Assembly (NCBI RefSeq): GCF_009936045.1
Contig: NZ_QWEQ01000004.1
Location: 62,001 to 126,000 of the forward strand
Source: Emergencia sp. 1XD21-10
Lineage (GTDB): Bacteria; Bacillota; Clostridia; Peptostreptococcales; Anaerovoracaceae
Direction: 5' to 3'
DNA length: 64,000 bases
Below, in pieces: positions 8,891-18,228 of this stretch. Numbering within the stretch: the stretch's first letter is position 1; each line of letters begins with the position of its first letter. A program made the position numbers and the translations under genes. The notes below the pieces were generated by a model, which worked only from the letters and a program-made list of their open reading frames with translations, was not told the origin of the DNA and did not search any database.

Positions 8891-10039
8891 ATGAACAAAA
8901 AATCAACCGATACAATATTAGGGCTTTGTTTCATCGCTGTTCTTGCGGGGGTCTTCCTCTGCAATCTGTTCAGCAGTGATCAAAGTTTTTCAGAAGAAGA
9001 AAACAGAGTACTACAGGATAAACCGACTTTCACCTTTTCTTCTTATGTAGAAGGTCGCTATGAAAAAAAACTGGAATCCTATGTCAACGACCAATTTCCT
9101 GCCAGAAATACGTTCATAAAAATCAAAACAGCATCTGACGTGACCTGCGGCAAGCTGGAATCAGGCGGCGTCTACCGCTGCAAAGATAACTACTTGATGG
9201 AATCTATCACGGAACCTTCAGAGCACTGGATGAAATCCACCCTCTCCAGTCTGACCCAGTTCAAACGTCAGTACAAAAAACTGAACATGTACTTTATGCT
9301 GGCGCCAAATGCCGCCAATATTCTGTGCGACAAATTGCCTGCAACCGTAATCACTGCAGATCAAAACCAATCTATTAATCAGTTTAATAAAGGAGTCGAA
9401 GACTGCGGCATCAAGCCTATTGATGTGCGTTCCATCTTAACCAAAAACGCAAAGCAAAATACACAGCTCTACTATAGAACCGACCATCACTGGACCACCG
9501 ACGGTGCGTTTCTCGCATATAAAGAAGCTGTTTCCATTATGAAACTGACCGATAATGTAAGCTATAAACGCTATGTCGTAAAAAACGATTTTCGCGGCAC
9601 CCTGGCTTCCAAAAGCGGTTTCACCAACGGTCAAAATGACCCGCTAACCATTTACTTGCCAAATAAAGACAAAGATTACCATAATTCCGTCATTTACTAT
9701 GCGGATACCAAAACGAAGACAACGGAGTTTTACCAGCTTGACAATCTGGATACCAAAGACGCTTATACCGTATTCGGCGGCAGCAACCATCCGATGTACA
9801 CCATCAAAACCCCTACTGCCTCCGAAAAAAAATTACTGCTGGTCAAGGATTCTTACGCTAACAGCATGATTCCGTTCCTTGCACAGAATTTCCGCGAAAT
9901 CGTCGTCGTCGATCCTCGCTATTTCTTTGATGATATCAACGATATCATTAAATCAGAAGGCATCACGGATGTACTGTTTCTCTACAATGCTAATACCTTC
10001 TTTGCAGACAACTCGCTGGAAATGATGCTGACAGCGTAA
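8891..10039 (+). CDS. DHHW-family (AlgX/AlgJ-like) SGNH-fold protein
   Basis: 382 residues with an N-terminal membrane anchor (about 8-26). The signature RTDHHWTTDGAF has DHHW at 198-201, the family's namesake and the Asp-His of its SGNH-like site. A later block LLVKDSYANSMIPFLAQNF carries the DSY serine used as nucleophile in AlgX/AlgJ relatives. The protein probably works outside the membrane with the upstream MBOAT protein to acylate a cell-surface polymer. Start: ATG 8891 after AAGGAT. It is the last gene before the bidirectional terminator. Confidence 0.85.
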   Translation: MNKKSTDTILGLCFIAVLAGVFLCNLFSSDQSFSEEENRVLQDKPTFTFSSYVEGRYEKKLESYVNDQFPARNTFIKIKTASDVTCGKLESGGVYRCKDNYLMESITEPSEHWMKSTLSSLTQFKRQYKKLNMYFMLAPNAANILCDKLPATVITADQNQSINQFNKGVEDCGIKPIDVRSILTKNAKQNTQLYYRTDHHWTTDGAFLAYKEAVSIMKLTDNVSYKRYVVKNDFRGTLASKSGFTNGQNDPLTIYLPNKDKDYHNSVIYYADTKTKTTEFYQLDNLDTKDAYTVFGGSNHPMYTIKTPTASEKKLLLVKDSYANSMIPFLAQNFREIVVVDPRYFFDDINDIIKSEGITDVLFLYNANTFFADNSLEMMLTA

Positions 10040-10050
10040 ATACGATAAAT

Positions 10051-10094
10051 AAAAAGAACGCCCTGCATGTATGAACCACAGGGCGTTCTTTTTG
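10051..10094. terminator. Bidirectional terminator between convergent operons
   Basis: AAAAAGAACGCCCTG (10051-10065) pairs with CAGGGCGTTCTTTTT (10079-10093), with A- and T-runs on both sides. It can therefore stop transcription from the DHHW gene (plus) and from the amidohydrolase (minus), whose stop lies at 10096. Confidence 0.92.
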
Positions 10095-10095
10095 T

Positions 10096-11670
10096 TTATG
10101 ATATAGCGCGATAAGTCACCTTCCCGCCTGTCATAGTTAGAACAACTTTTGCTTCGGAAATTTCCTCCGCGGGAATTTCAAACAGATTTCTGTCAAGCAC
10201 GGTCAAATCCGCATACTTGCTGACGGAAATCGTGCCCCGAACGCCTTCGCTGAATCCTGCATACGCCCCTTCATAGGTAAACGCCCGCAGCGCTTCTTCT
10301 AAGGTCAACCCGTACTGGGGATACCAGGTCTTGCCGGAAACCGGATCTTTACGGGTTACCGCATACTGCAGATTGGGCAGGATATCAAATTTCTCCACCG
10401 GGCAGTCAGAGCCTGCGCACTGGTGCACGCCCAGCTCAGCAAACCTTCGCCAGTTATAACTGGTAGCCTCCAGTTCTTCCCCTACGCAGTCTTCTACGAT
10501 ATGCATATCATAGCGAACAAAAATCGGCTGAATATATGCCAGCAAATTCAGTTTCTGAAACCAATCCTGCTGCTTTTCGCTCATGATCTGGCAATGGACA
10601 ATCCCGTGGCGAAGATTCGCCTTTGGATTCTCATAATGCGCCCTGCGCAGCGCATTCAGCGTCTGTTCCAGTGCACCGTCGCCGATACAATGAATCGCCA
10701 TCTGCATTCCGTACTCCTGCGCCAAGGATATCATCTCCTGCAGTTTCTCATCGGTATAATTCAGCACGCCACAGGTTTCCGGCGCGTTGCAATACGGCGC
10801 AAGCATAGCCGCCGTATGGGCGCCGAGAGATCCGTCTGTAATAATCTTCAGCGGTCCGATTCTGAAAAAACCGTAATCATCGCCGGTTCTGTGCCCTGCT
10901 GCAAGAAATTGTTTCAGCTCCGGCAGGGTTTCCAGATTGCACTGTTCATAAATCCGCACATCCAGCTTTCCTGCTTCGGAAAGCTCTCTGTACGCCTGTA
11001 AAATCAGCTTCCCGCAGGTGCCCGGCAGCACCGTAAAATCATCGGTATGAACTTCCGTAATACCGGCTCTTGCGGCAGCGCGCGCCGCATCCTGAATCAG
11101 TTCCTTCAGTTCATCTAAATCCGGCAGCGGCTCCGCCTCAGAAATGGCGTTTTGCATCTGTTCTCTGACGATACCGTCCGGACAGCTTTCCAAAAGTCCC
11201 GAAAGCGCCAGCGCTTTTGTATTGCAAACGGAAATATGCAGACAAGCTCTCTGCAATACCACCGGCACCTCTTCTGAAATCGCATCTAGATCCGTCCTGG
11301 TAGGCATGGTTTTTTCTATCCAGTCGTCCTGGTTGAAACCGCCTGCCAGGAGCCATCCACCCTTCTCGCTGATTTCAGAAACTCTGCCGCGGCAAAGCTC
11401 CATCGCTTCTGACAGTGACTTAGTCTCTGACAGATCGATGGTTCTCCGAACCATGGCGTCGTAAATAAAATGCAGGTGACTGTCGATAAATCCCGGCACC
11501 ACGAATCTTCCGGCAAGGTCAATCCGCTCCGTCCTGCTGCTTGCCAGCGCCAGCATCTCCTGGTCACTACCCAGCGCTGCAATCACGCCGTTTTTCACTG
11601 CTATAGCGCTGCATGCAGGATATGCCTGATCCTGCGTATAAATTGTTCCGTTGTAGAAAATGGTATCCAT
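10096..11670 (-). CDS. YtcJ-type metal-dependent amidohydrolase (distal copy)
   Basis: 524-residue amidohydrolase 3-family enzyme. Seen: VVPGFIDSHLHF (metal-binding HxH on strand 1), HTDDF, DGSLGAHTAAM, MAIHCIGDGALEQTLNA and the late CAGSDCPVEK with the catalytic-site Asp. The family hydrolyses C-N bonds of diverse N-acyl or formamide substrates, so the substrate is open. Start: ATG 11670 with AAGGAG. It is the last gene of the sigma-54 operon that starts at 19.2 kb. A second member sits at 15329-16945, so the pathway seems to need two distinct deacylation or hydrolysis steps, or two isomeric substrates. Confidence 0.88.
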   Translation of the reverse strand: MDTIFYNGTIYTQDQAYPACSAIAVKNGVIAALGSDQEMLALASSRTERIDLAGRFVVPGFIDSHLHFIYDAMVRRTIDLSETKSLSEAMELCRGRVSEISEKGGWLLAGGFNQDDWIEKTMPTRTDLDAISEEVPVVLQRACLHISVCNTKALALSGLLESCPDGIVREQMQNAISEAEPLPDLDELKELIQDAARAAARAGITEVHTDDFTVLPGTCGKLILQAYRELSEAGKLDVRIYEQCNLETLPELKQFLAAGHRTGDDYGFFRIGPLKIITDGSLGAHTAAMLAPYCNAPETCGVLNYTDEKLQEMISLAQEYGMQMAIHCIGDGALEQTLNALRRAHYENPKANLRHGIVHCQIMSEKQQDWFQKLNLLAYIQPIFVRYDMHIVEDCVGEELEATSYNWRRFAELGVHQCAGSDCPVEKFDILPNLQYAVTRKDPVSGKTWYPQYGLTLEEALRAFTYEGAYAGFSEGVRGTISVSKYADLTVLDRNLFEIPAEEISEAKVVLTMTGGKVTYRAIS

Positions 11671-11763
11671 AAATGCAATCTCCTTCTGTGATAATACATT
11701 TATTATATCAGCTTCCTTTTCCCACTGTAAACAATAAATTCCAGCAAAATCAGCACAATTTAT

Positions 11764-12540
11764 TTACCACTTCTTCGACGGAAAGTCCGGTTTCCGTTTC
11801 TCATAGAAGGCTGCCAATCCTTCTTTTGCGTCTTCACTGGTAAAGGCTTTATACCCCAGCAGCGCCTCCGTCTCAAAAGCCTGTTCAGCCGGCATTTCTC
11901 TCAGCTTCAGCACAGATTCCTTTGCCGTCTGCACTGCCCTTGTACTGCAGGCGCAGAGCTTCTTTGCCATCTCCATGGCTTTCCCCATCACCTGTTCAGG
12001 CGGTACCACCGCATTTAAAAGTCCATAGTCTAACGCCTTTTGCGCATCGATCCTCTCGCCGCTTAAAATCAGTTCCATTGCTCTGACATAAGGAATCTGT
12101 CTTGCCAATCTTACCAGCGTGCCGCCGGCAGGCACGATTCCCAGAGAAACTTCCGGAAGGGCAAATACTGCCTGACTGGAAGCCACTCTGATGTCCGACG
12201 CCAGCATAATTTCAAAACCGCCGCCCATGCAAAGTCCATTAACTGCGCAAATAAGCGGTTTAAATAGCCTGCTGTGCTTTAAATGTGCTGCGTCCCACTC
12301 GTCGATATAATGTCCCTGTCCCAAATACGGAATGGATTCCGTCAGATCCGCCCCGACACAGAAAGCCTTCTCTCCTGTTCCTGTCAAAATGCATACTGCT
12401 ACATGGTCATCCTTCTGCGCTTTTTCAAAAGCCTCTCCTAAGTCCTGATACATCTGCAGCGTCAGGGTATTCAGCTTTTCCGGTCTGTTAAACCAAATCA
12501 CTGCAATCCCATCTTTCACCTCATAAGAAATATGCGTCAT
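11764..12540 (-). CDS. Enoyl-CoA hydratase/isomerase family protein
   Basis: 258-residue crotonase-fold enzyme adding water to an enoyl-CoA. Both glutamates of true hydratases appear to be present, in GGGFEIML and ALPEVSLGIVPAGG, and CVGADL forms part of the oxyanion region. Start: ATG 12540, with GGAG 7 nt upstream; a GTG one codon earlier is possible. It overlaps the CoA-transferase stop (TGATG). Next to HMG-CoA reductase and an HMG-CoA-lyase-like gene, hydration of 3-methylglutaconyl-CoA to HMG-CoA is an attractive but unproven role. Confidence 0.9.
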   Translation of the reverse strand: MTHISYEVKDGIAVIWFNRPEKLNTLTLQMYQDLGEAFEKAQKDDHVAVCILTGTGEKAFCVGADLTESIPYLGQGHYIDEWDAAHLKHSRLFKPLICAVNGLCMGGGFEIMLASDIRVASSQAVFALPEVSLGIVPAGGTLVRLARQIPYVRAMELILSGERIDAQKALDYGLLNAVVPPEQVMGKAMEMAKKLCACSTRAVQTAKESVLKLREMPAEQAFETEALLGYKAFTSEDAKEGLAAFYEKRKPDFPSKKW

Positions 12541-13736
12541 CACAAAACTCCTTCCTCTGAAAGCACACGGATTTCTTCTTCCGAATATCCCAAAAACTCT
12601 TGATAAATTCGGGCGTTGCCTTCTCCGGTCTCCGGCGCGCGGCCCGAAGTATCACACGGCGTTTCACTCAATTTAATCGGTGTTCCGAACAGCTTGCCGT
12701 GAGCATTTCCGTAAGCATAGTCGATAAACATGTCCCTGTGATTCAGCTGCGGATCTAAAAGCACCTGATCTATCGTATGAATCGCTGTCAGCGGTAATTT
12801 TTCCGCCAGCGCGTCCTGCAGCTCCTGACAGGTATACGCAGAAAACCACTGATTGATTTTCGGCAAAATTCTCCTATTGTAAACTTCTTCGTCAAAGCGC
12901 TTTGCCATGGTATCAATTTCAGGATCCTGCAAAAGCCCCGGTTCGCCAAAGAACTCGCAGGTCGTCTTCCAAAAACGATCTGTATAGCCGCCGAAGAAGA
13001 CTTCGCCGTCCTTTGCTCTGAATTTCCCATAAGGCCTGCAGAGGGGATGATCATTTCCAAGAGGCTGCTGCACCTGGTCTCCCACCGTATAATTGGAAAC
13101 GGCATTTTCTGTCAGCGCCAGAGAGGCGTCCAGCTGCGCCACGTCCACCAGCTGTCCCTGTCCCGTTTTCTGCGCGTGAATGTACGCAGAAAGAGTTCCA
13201 ATCGCGCCGAAAAAAGTTGCCGCCAAATCCCCGATAATCGTACCGATTCTGGTCGGTTCACCGGGCATACCGTTCATGGACCAAAGCCCGCTGAGCGCCT
13301 GCCCGCTGTTATCATATGCAGGCCATGTCGAATACGGTCCCGTCTGTCCAAATCCCGAAATTGCCGTATAAACCAGCTTCGGATTGTACGTTTTCAAATT
13401 TTCATAACCAACACCCAGCTTATCCATTACGCCGGCGCGATAATTTTCCACAACAATATCCGCTTTTTGAACCATCTGCCGGAAAATATCCTTTGCCCGC
13501 GGCTCTTTCAAGTTCAACGTGATTGCCTCTTTATTCCTGTTATACTGGGCGAAGAAAGCGCTCTGCCGCTTATCTCCATCTACAAGATATGGCTCAAAAT
13601 CCCGTGTATAGTCCGGATCACCGGGATTTTCAATCTTAATCACTCTAGCGCCAAGATCGGCTAATATCATCGTTGCATAAGGTCCTGCAACAACTCTTGT
13701 TAAATCCAGTATCGTTACACCTTCAAGTGGTTTCAT
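12540..13736 (-). CDS. Class III (CaiB/BaiF) acyl-CoA transferase
   Basis: 398 residues. Transfers CoA between carboxylic acids through an aspartyl-CoA thioester. Seen: MKPLEGVTILDLTRVVAGPYATM at the N-terminus, RVIKIENPGDPDYTR, and IIGDLAATFFG with the likely catalytic Asp. The start is ATG 13736 because GGAGG lies 9 nt upstream; the frame extends eight codons further without a site. In this operon it may activate the carboxylic acid that enters the HMG-CoA branch. Confidence 0.92.
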   Translation of the reverse strand: MKPLEGVTILDLTRVVAGPYATMILADLGARVIKIENPGDPDYTRDFEPYLVDGDKRQSAFFAQYNRNKEAITLNLKEPRAKDIFRQMVQKADIVVENYRAGVMDKLGVGYENLKTYNPKLVYTAISGFGQTGPYSTWPAYDNSGQALSGLWSMNGMPGEPTRIGTIIGDLAATFFGAIGTLSAYIHAQKTGQGQLVDVAQLDASLALTENAVSNYTVGDQVQQPLGNDHPLCRPYGKFRAKDGEVFFGGYTDRFWKTTCEFFGEPGLLQDPEIDTMAKRFDEEVYNRRILPKINQWFSAYTCQELQDALAEKLPLTAIHTIDQVLLDPQLNHRDMFIDYAYGNAHGKLFGTPIKLSETPCDTSGRAPETGEGNARIYQEFLGYSEEEIRVLSEEGVL

Positions 13737-13757
13737 TTTCTTTTTCCTCCAAAAACT

Positions 13758-13797
13758 CATACCGGAAAGCCTGACTTTTCAGTGACTTTCCGGTATG
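13758..13797 (-). terminator. Strong inverted repeat between symporter and CoA-transferase genes
   Basis: CATACCGGAAAG (13758-13769) and CTTTCCGGTATG (13786-13797) form a 12-bp perfect stem. On the minus strand AGTTTTTGG follows, a short T-run, so it could act as a leaky intra-operon terminator or an mRNA-stability stem that lowers expression of the two distal CoA enzymes. Confidence 0.55.
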
Positions 13798-13855
13798 GAT
13801 CCAAAACAAGACAGGTCTTTATTTTACAGAATTCATTTCACTTGTGTTATAATCG

Positions 13856-15259
13856 TTATTTCGTTTCTTTCTTGGCTCTCTTTGCTTCCATATCAGCAAG
13901 ATAATATTTACCCGGTGTATGGAAGAATTCATCCTGCAGTTTTACAACCTGTGGTACAAGCCAGATAATCGCGATCATATTTGGTATGATGAACAAAGCA
14001 TTGACAAAATCGTTGAGCTGATATACAACCGTCAGTTCCATACCGAAGGTTACGATGATCATGGTCGCAATGGCGATAAATCTCCATGCAACGCCGGCCT
14101 TTGGCGTTTTAAACAGGAACTCCGCCTGTCTCTCATCGTAGAAAATGACTACGGTAATCGTTGTAATAACAAAGAGCAGTACGCAGATTGCCACAAAATA
14201 GTCTCCAGCCGCGCCAAATACTGTATGGAACGCCGCCTGTCCCAAAGCGCCGGCATCTACACCCGGCTGCTTCCATACGCCAGTCGTCAGTACAGAAAGC
14301 GCCGTCGCTGTGCAGACTAAAATCGTATCTACGCCTACTTCAAAGACGCCCCACATCGCCTGCCGGATCGGATGGTCAACATCGGCTGCCGCATGGGCTG
14401 ACGGTGCAGAACCAAAGCCCGCTTCGTTGGAATATACACCTCTTGCGGAACCCCAGCGCAGCGCCAGCGCAACGGTAGAACCGGCAAAGCCACCAACTGC
14501 GGCGTGCGGTGTAAACGCATAGACAAAGATACTGCCCAGGGAAGGAAGAATCTCACCAGCGTTGCACACTAAAATGATGATAACGCCCAGCAAATAGATC
14601 GCTGCCATGATTGGCACTGCCTTTTCCATAACACTGGCAATTCTCTTAATACCGCCGAAGACAATCAGCGCAACAATTGCCGCAACAATGATACCGAATA
14701 CCGTACCATTAATGCCAAATACCGCAACCTGTGCGCTGGCGGACAGCGTCTGTGAAGCCACCGACGGAATTCCCGCAATCATGGTAAAAAACGCACAGAA
14801 AATCGCAATAGCGCGTCCTGCCTTTTTCCCACCGAACAGTTCCTTGACATAGCTGAAAGCGCCGCCGACCCATTCGCCGTTTTCGTTTTTCGTTCTGTAT
14901 TTCATACAAAGAGCAATTTCAACATATTTGGTACAGCAGCCGACAATAGCGATAATCCACATCCAGAAGATTGCCCCCGGTCCGCCCAGCGCAATGGCTA
15001 CCGGAACGCCCACGATATTGGACGCGCCGATGGAAGATCCCAGTGCAGAGCATGTTGCTGCAAAAGGAGATATTTTACCGGCTTCTGCTTTCACAAACAT
15101 CTTGCCAAAGGTCTGGGAACAGATGTAACGGAGCCTTGTAATCTGTGGAAAGCCTAATCGAAGGCTCATATATAATCCGCCGCCAACGATTAAAATCAGA
15201 ATGGGAAGTCCCCAAAACCAGTTGGCGCACGCAATACAAAAATTCATAATAGCTAGCAT
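13856..15259 (-). CDS. Sodium:alanine symporter family (AGCS) transporter
   Basis: A 467-residue polytopic inner-membrane protein that imports a small amino acid (usually alanine or glycine) with Na+. The start resembles AlsT/AGCS proteins (NWFWGLPILILIVGGGLYMSLRLGFPQ), with SPFAATCSALGSSIGASNIVG and GVYSNEAGFGSAPSAHAAA as family blocks. Start: ATG with AGAAAGGA. Its place in the catabolic operon suggests it imports the substrate, perhaps an amino-acid conjugate that the amidohydrolases cleave; that is inference. Confidence 0.92.
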   Translation of the reverse strand: MLAIMNFCIACANWFWGLPILILIVGGGLYMSLRLGFPQITRLRYICSQTFGKMFVKAEAGKISPFAATCSALGSSIGASNIVGVPVAIALGGPGAIFWMWIIAIVGCCTKYVEIALCMKYRTKNENGEWVGGAFSYVKELFGGKKAGRAIAIFCAFFTMIAGIPSVASQTLSASAQVAVFGINGTVFGIIVAAIVALIVFGGIKRIASVMEKAVPIMAAIYLLGVIIILVCNAGEILPSLGSIFVYAFTPHAAVGGFAGSTVALALRWGSARGVYSNEAGFGSAPSAHAAADVDHPIRQAMWGVFEVGVDTILVCTATALSVLTTGVWKQPGVDAGALGQAAFHTVFGAAGDYFVAICVLLFVITTITVVIFYDERQAEFLFKTPKAGVAWRFIAIATMIIVTFGMELTVVYQLNDFVNALFIIPNMIAIIWLVPQVVKLQDEFFHTPGKYYLADMEAKRAKKETK

Positions 15260-15328
15260 CGTTTTTTCCTTTCTATGTTTCTATGTTTGGAAAAGATATT
15301 CTGTAAGGATAAAAATCGGATCTGTGCT

Positions 15329-16945
15329 TTATTGATCCTTTGTCCTGTCATACACACATTCGCCGTCCATATAGGTTTGCATCACCTGAATTTCAGGAAA
15401 ACGTTCTGGCGGTACATGCAGAATATCCTCTGACAATACCGCAAAATTTGCCCGGAAGCCTTCTGCCAGCTGACCGATATCAGAAAACCCCGCAATCTCA
15501 GCCCCCTCTTTCGTATAGAGTCTGATGGCTGTTTCTATATCGATGCTGCCTTTCTCACCGCAGTCCGTTCCATCGTACGCCGTTCTTGATACCGCGCACT
15601 TGAGATTCGGAAACGGATCGGACGGATGCGCCCAGGAGGTTGCCGGCGCGTCCGTTGACAGCGCCACTTTCACGCCGCAGTCCAGCATATGGGAAATGGG
15701 ATAGGTCTCCTTAATCCAGTCCATACCCAAATTGTTTCGATAACTCTCAATTTCAGCATACAGGAAAATCATCTGCGTTGCAAAGGCAATTTTTCCTGCT
15801 GCCGCCTTTTCAATGGCATTCTGGGACGGGTCTGTAATATGCTCCATGCGAACAGACGGCATATCACAAAGCCACGGTCCGGTCTGATATGCAAGATCCA
15901 CAATCCGGTCGATTGCCCGTTTTCCCATAGTGTGTACAGCCAGCTGGCACTGATGTTTCTGACAAAATTCCATGGCGCTTTCGATTTCCTCGTCGCTGCA
16001 CACAGAAATGCCACATTCGTCACAGGACCCCAAATAGGGTCTGTCCATCCATGCCGTTCTGCCGCCGATACTGCCGTCTGCAATCAGCTTAATTCCATTT
16101 CTGTGAATCTGCCTGGATTTGTCTGCTTTCTCAGCGTCCCACCGGAAATCAGGATTTTTACGAATCAAATCCCAAATATAGTACATGCCTACATCCTGCC
16201 GGAATCCTTTTTCTGCCGCTTCCTGATAATAATCGAAATAATCCACTGCATCCAGGTTTCCCATATCCGTCACCGCTACAATCCCCTGAGAAAGCAGCAG
16301 CTTTCCCAGATCCACTAGACCATCCACGATAACCTCTCTGGATTTGTCCGGCAAAACCGCGCCGACCAGATGGCGGGCATTTTCTTTGAGAATCCCCGTC
16401 GGCACGCCTTCCGCATCCCGTTCAATTTCTCCGCCTGGCGGATCAGGGGTATCCTTCGTAATCCCTGCAAGTTCCAGCGCTTTACTGTTGACACTCCGAA
16501 TATGAGAGCAGGAACGAAGCAGTTCGATGGGATAATCCGCTGACGCCTTGTCCAGATCATACCGGTTTGGCGCGCGATGTTCCGCAAACTTTTCTTCATC
16601 ATAGCCCCAGCCGCAAATCCATTCTCCTGGCTTTTTCTCTAACGCTGCGCGGCGAATTTCCTCCTGCAGTTCCTCGATGGAGTGAACCACCGGTGGCAGG
16701 CAGGATATCTTCGCCGCGCAGTCTGCCAAAATGACCGGGTGCATATGGGTATCCACAAAGCCGGGAATGACGCGCTTTCCTTTCAAATCCTCAGCTTCAC
16801 AATCATATTCCGGCAAATCGCTTCTGTCTCCAATAAAAGTAATTCTTCCGTCCTCCACTACAAAGCACTCCGCATAGGCTTGCTTCGGATTTGCGGTGAA
16901 TATCTTACCATTGATAAATACTTTCTGTTTCAATTCAGCCTTCAT
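15329..16945 (-). CDS. YtcJ-type metal-dependent amidohydrolase (proximal copy)
   Basis: About 538 residues, the same family as the protein at 10096-11670. [13 protein letters not shown] (HxH metal site), [26 protein letters not shown] and [14 protein letters not shown] are visible. The start is uncertain. ATG 16945 directly abuts AAGGAG and leaves no spacing. A TTG at 16933 has 12-nt spacing, and the frame stays open to 16984. Any of these overlaps the 3' end of the HMG-CoA reductase gene, so coupling is expected. Substrate unknown. Confidence 0.85.
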   Translation of the reverse strand: MKAELKQKVFINGKIFTANPKQAYAECFVVEDGRITFIGDRSDLPEYDCEAEDLKGKRVIPGFVDTHMHPVILADCAAKISCLPPVVHSIEELQEEIRRAALEKKPGEWICGWGYDEEKFAEHRAPNRYDLDKASADYPIELLRSCSHIRSVNSKALELAGITKDTPDPPGGEIERDAEGVPTGILKENARHLVGAVLPDKSREVIVDGLVDLGKLLLSQGIVAVTDMGNLDAVDYFDYYQEAAEKGFRQDVGMYYIWDLIRKNPDFRWDAEKADKSRQIHRNGIKLIADGSIGGRTAWMDRPYLGSCDECGISVCSDEEIESAMEFCQKHQCQLAVHTMGKRAIDRIVDLAYQTGPWLCDMPSVRMEHITDPSQNAIEKAAAGKIAFATQMIFLYAEIESYRNNLGMDWIKETYPISHMLDCGVKVALSTDAPATSWAHPSDPFPNLKCAVSRTAYDGTDCGEKGSIDIETAIRLYTKEGAEIAGFSDIGQLAEGFRANFAVLSEDILHVPPERFPEIQVMQTYMDGECVYDRTKDQ

Positions 16946-18212
16946 CTCCTTGCTTTTTATACTGTTCGAAAAGCTCTGCCGCATATTCCATGCGTACTTT
17001 TTTCTCTGCCACCATCTGTTTCACGATTTTCTCCAGCGTTTCACCCTTTGCGCCTACGGTGCTTGCCAGATTTCTCGCATGCAGAGACATATGTCCTCGC
17101 TGGATGCCCTCCGTCGCAAGCGCTTTCATCGCCGCCAGATTATTTGCAAGACCTGCAGATGCGATAATCTGTCCCAGCTCCGCAGCAGTTTTTACATCTA
17201 AAATTTTCACGGCTGTTTGTGCCGCTGGATGGATTTTTGTAGTGCCGCCCACAAGTCCGACCGCCATAGGCATCTCAATACAGCCGACTAAATCTCCCTC
17301 TGCATTCTTTTCCCAGGTGGTTAGCGATGTATATCTTCCGTTTCTTGCCGCATAAGCATGGGCGCCGGACTCAATGGCCCTGGTATCATTTCCCGTGGCC
17401 AGCACCACCGGAATAATTCCGTTCATAATCCCTTTGTTATGGGTTGCTGCCCGGTAAGGGTCTGCCGCCGCAAAGGCATAAGCGCTGAGAATTTTTTCCA
17501 CCACCTCTGCGCCGCCGACTGCTTCCTTTTTCCAAGTTGCTCTTGCCCGCACCACACGCCTGTCCGCCAGATTGGACAAAATCCGCAGCTCCGCAATGCC
17601 GCCGGTCAGTTCCTCTATGTAAGGGGAAACCGTTTCTGCCATGGTATTTACCGCATTTGCGCCCATGGCGTCCAGGGTGTCCACCAGAAGATGCACAATC
17701 ACCATAGGGCCTTCCGCAGAATCTATGATTCTGACCTCCACATCCTTTGCGCCTCCGCCAAAGCTGACCAGTACCGGGTCTTTTTCGTTGCAGATTCGCA
17801 AAATTTCCTCTTTTTTCTCTAAAATCATACTCTTTGCTGCAAAAGGCGCAGGTACGCGCAGCATCTGAATCTGCGCAATCATGATATTGCCGGAGGTACT
17901 TGCTGTAAAGCCGCCTGCCGCTCTTGCCATCTTTGCCGCATTGCTGCATGCCGCAATGACAGACGGTTCTTCTGTCACCATGGGAATTACCACGTCTTTA
18001 CCGTTTATGATAAAGTTAATGGCAACACCCATCGGCAGCGCGAATCTGCCGATTACATTTTCTACCATGTGATCCGCCTTGTCCATGTCCAAAGAATCCG
18101 CGCTTCTGAGAACTTCCTGTTCTGCGATAGAAAGTCCCGCGAATTCGGCAACCTCCCGCATTCTTGCCTCTGTATCCAGCTTGAAAAAGCCGGAATAGCT
18201 ACTTGTTTTCAT
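16935..18212 (-). CDS. mvaA: Hydroxymethylglutaryl-CoA reductase, degradative (class II)
   Basis: 425 residues. Class II enzymes use NAD and in catabolic organisms oxidise mevalonate to HMG-CoA. Seen: TEEPSVIAACSNAAKMAR with the catalytic Glu, VDTLDAMGANAVNTMAE (catalytic Asp/CoA region), NKGIMNGI (Lys) and RGHMSLHARN near the C-terminus (His). Start: ATG 18212 with GAGGAGA. It sits 16 nt after an HMG-CoA-lyase-like gene with no other mevalonate-synthesis gene beside it, which points to mevalonate breakdown to acetoacetate and acetyl-CoA rather than isoprenoid synthesis. Confidence 0.93.
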   Translation of the reverse strand: MKTSSYSGFFKLDTEARMREVAEFAGLSIAEQEVLRSADSLDMDKADHMVENVIGRFALPMGVAINFIINGKDVVIPMVTEEPSVIAACSNAAKMARAAGGFTASTSGNIMIAQIQMLRVPAPFAAKSMILEKKEEILRICNEKDPVLVSFGGGAKDVEVRIIDSAEGPMVIVHLLVDTLDAMGANAVNTMAETVSPYIEELTGGIAELRILSNLADRRVVRARATWKKEAVGGAEVVEKILSAYAFAAADPYRAATHNKGIMNGIIPVVLATGNDTRAIESGAHAYAARNGRYTSLTTWEKNAEGDLVGCIEMPMAVGLVGGTTKIHPAAQTAVKILDVKTAAELGQIIASAGLANNLAAMKALATEGIQRGHMSLHARNLASTVGAKGETLEKIVKQMVAEKKVRMEYAAELFEQYKKQGDEG

Positions 18213-18228
18213 CTTATCATCTCCTCTG

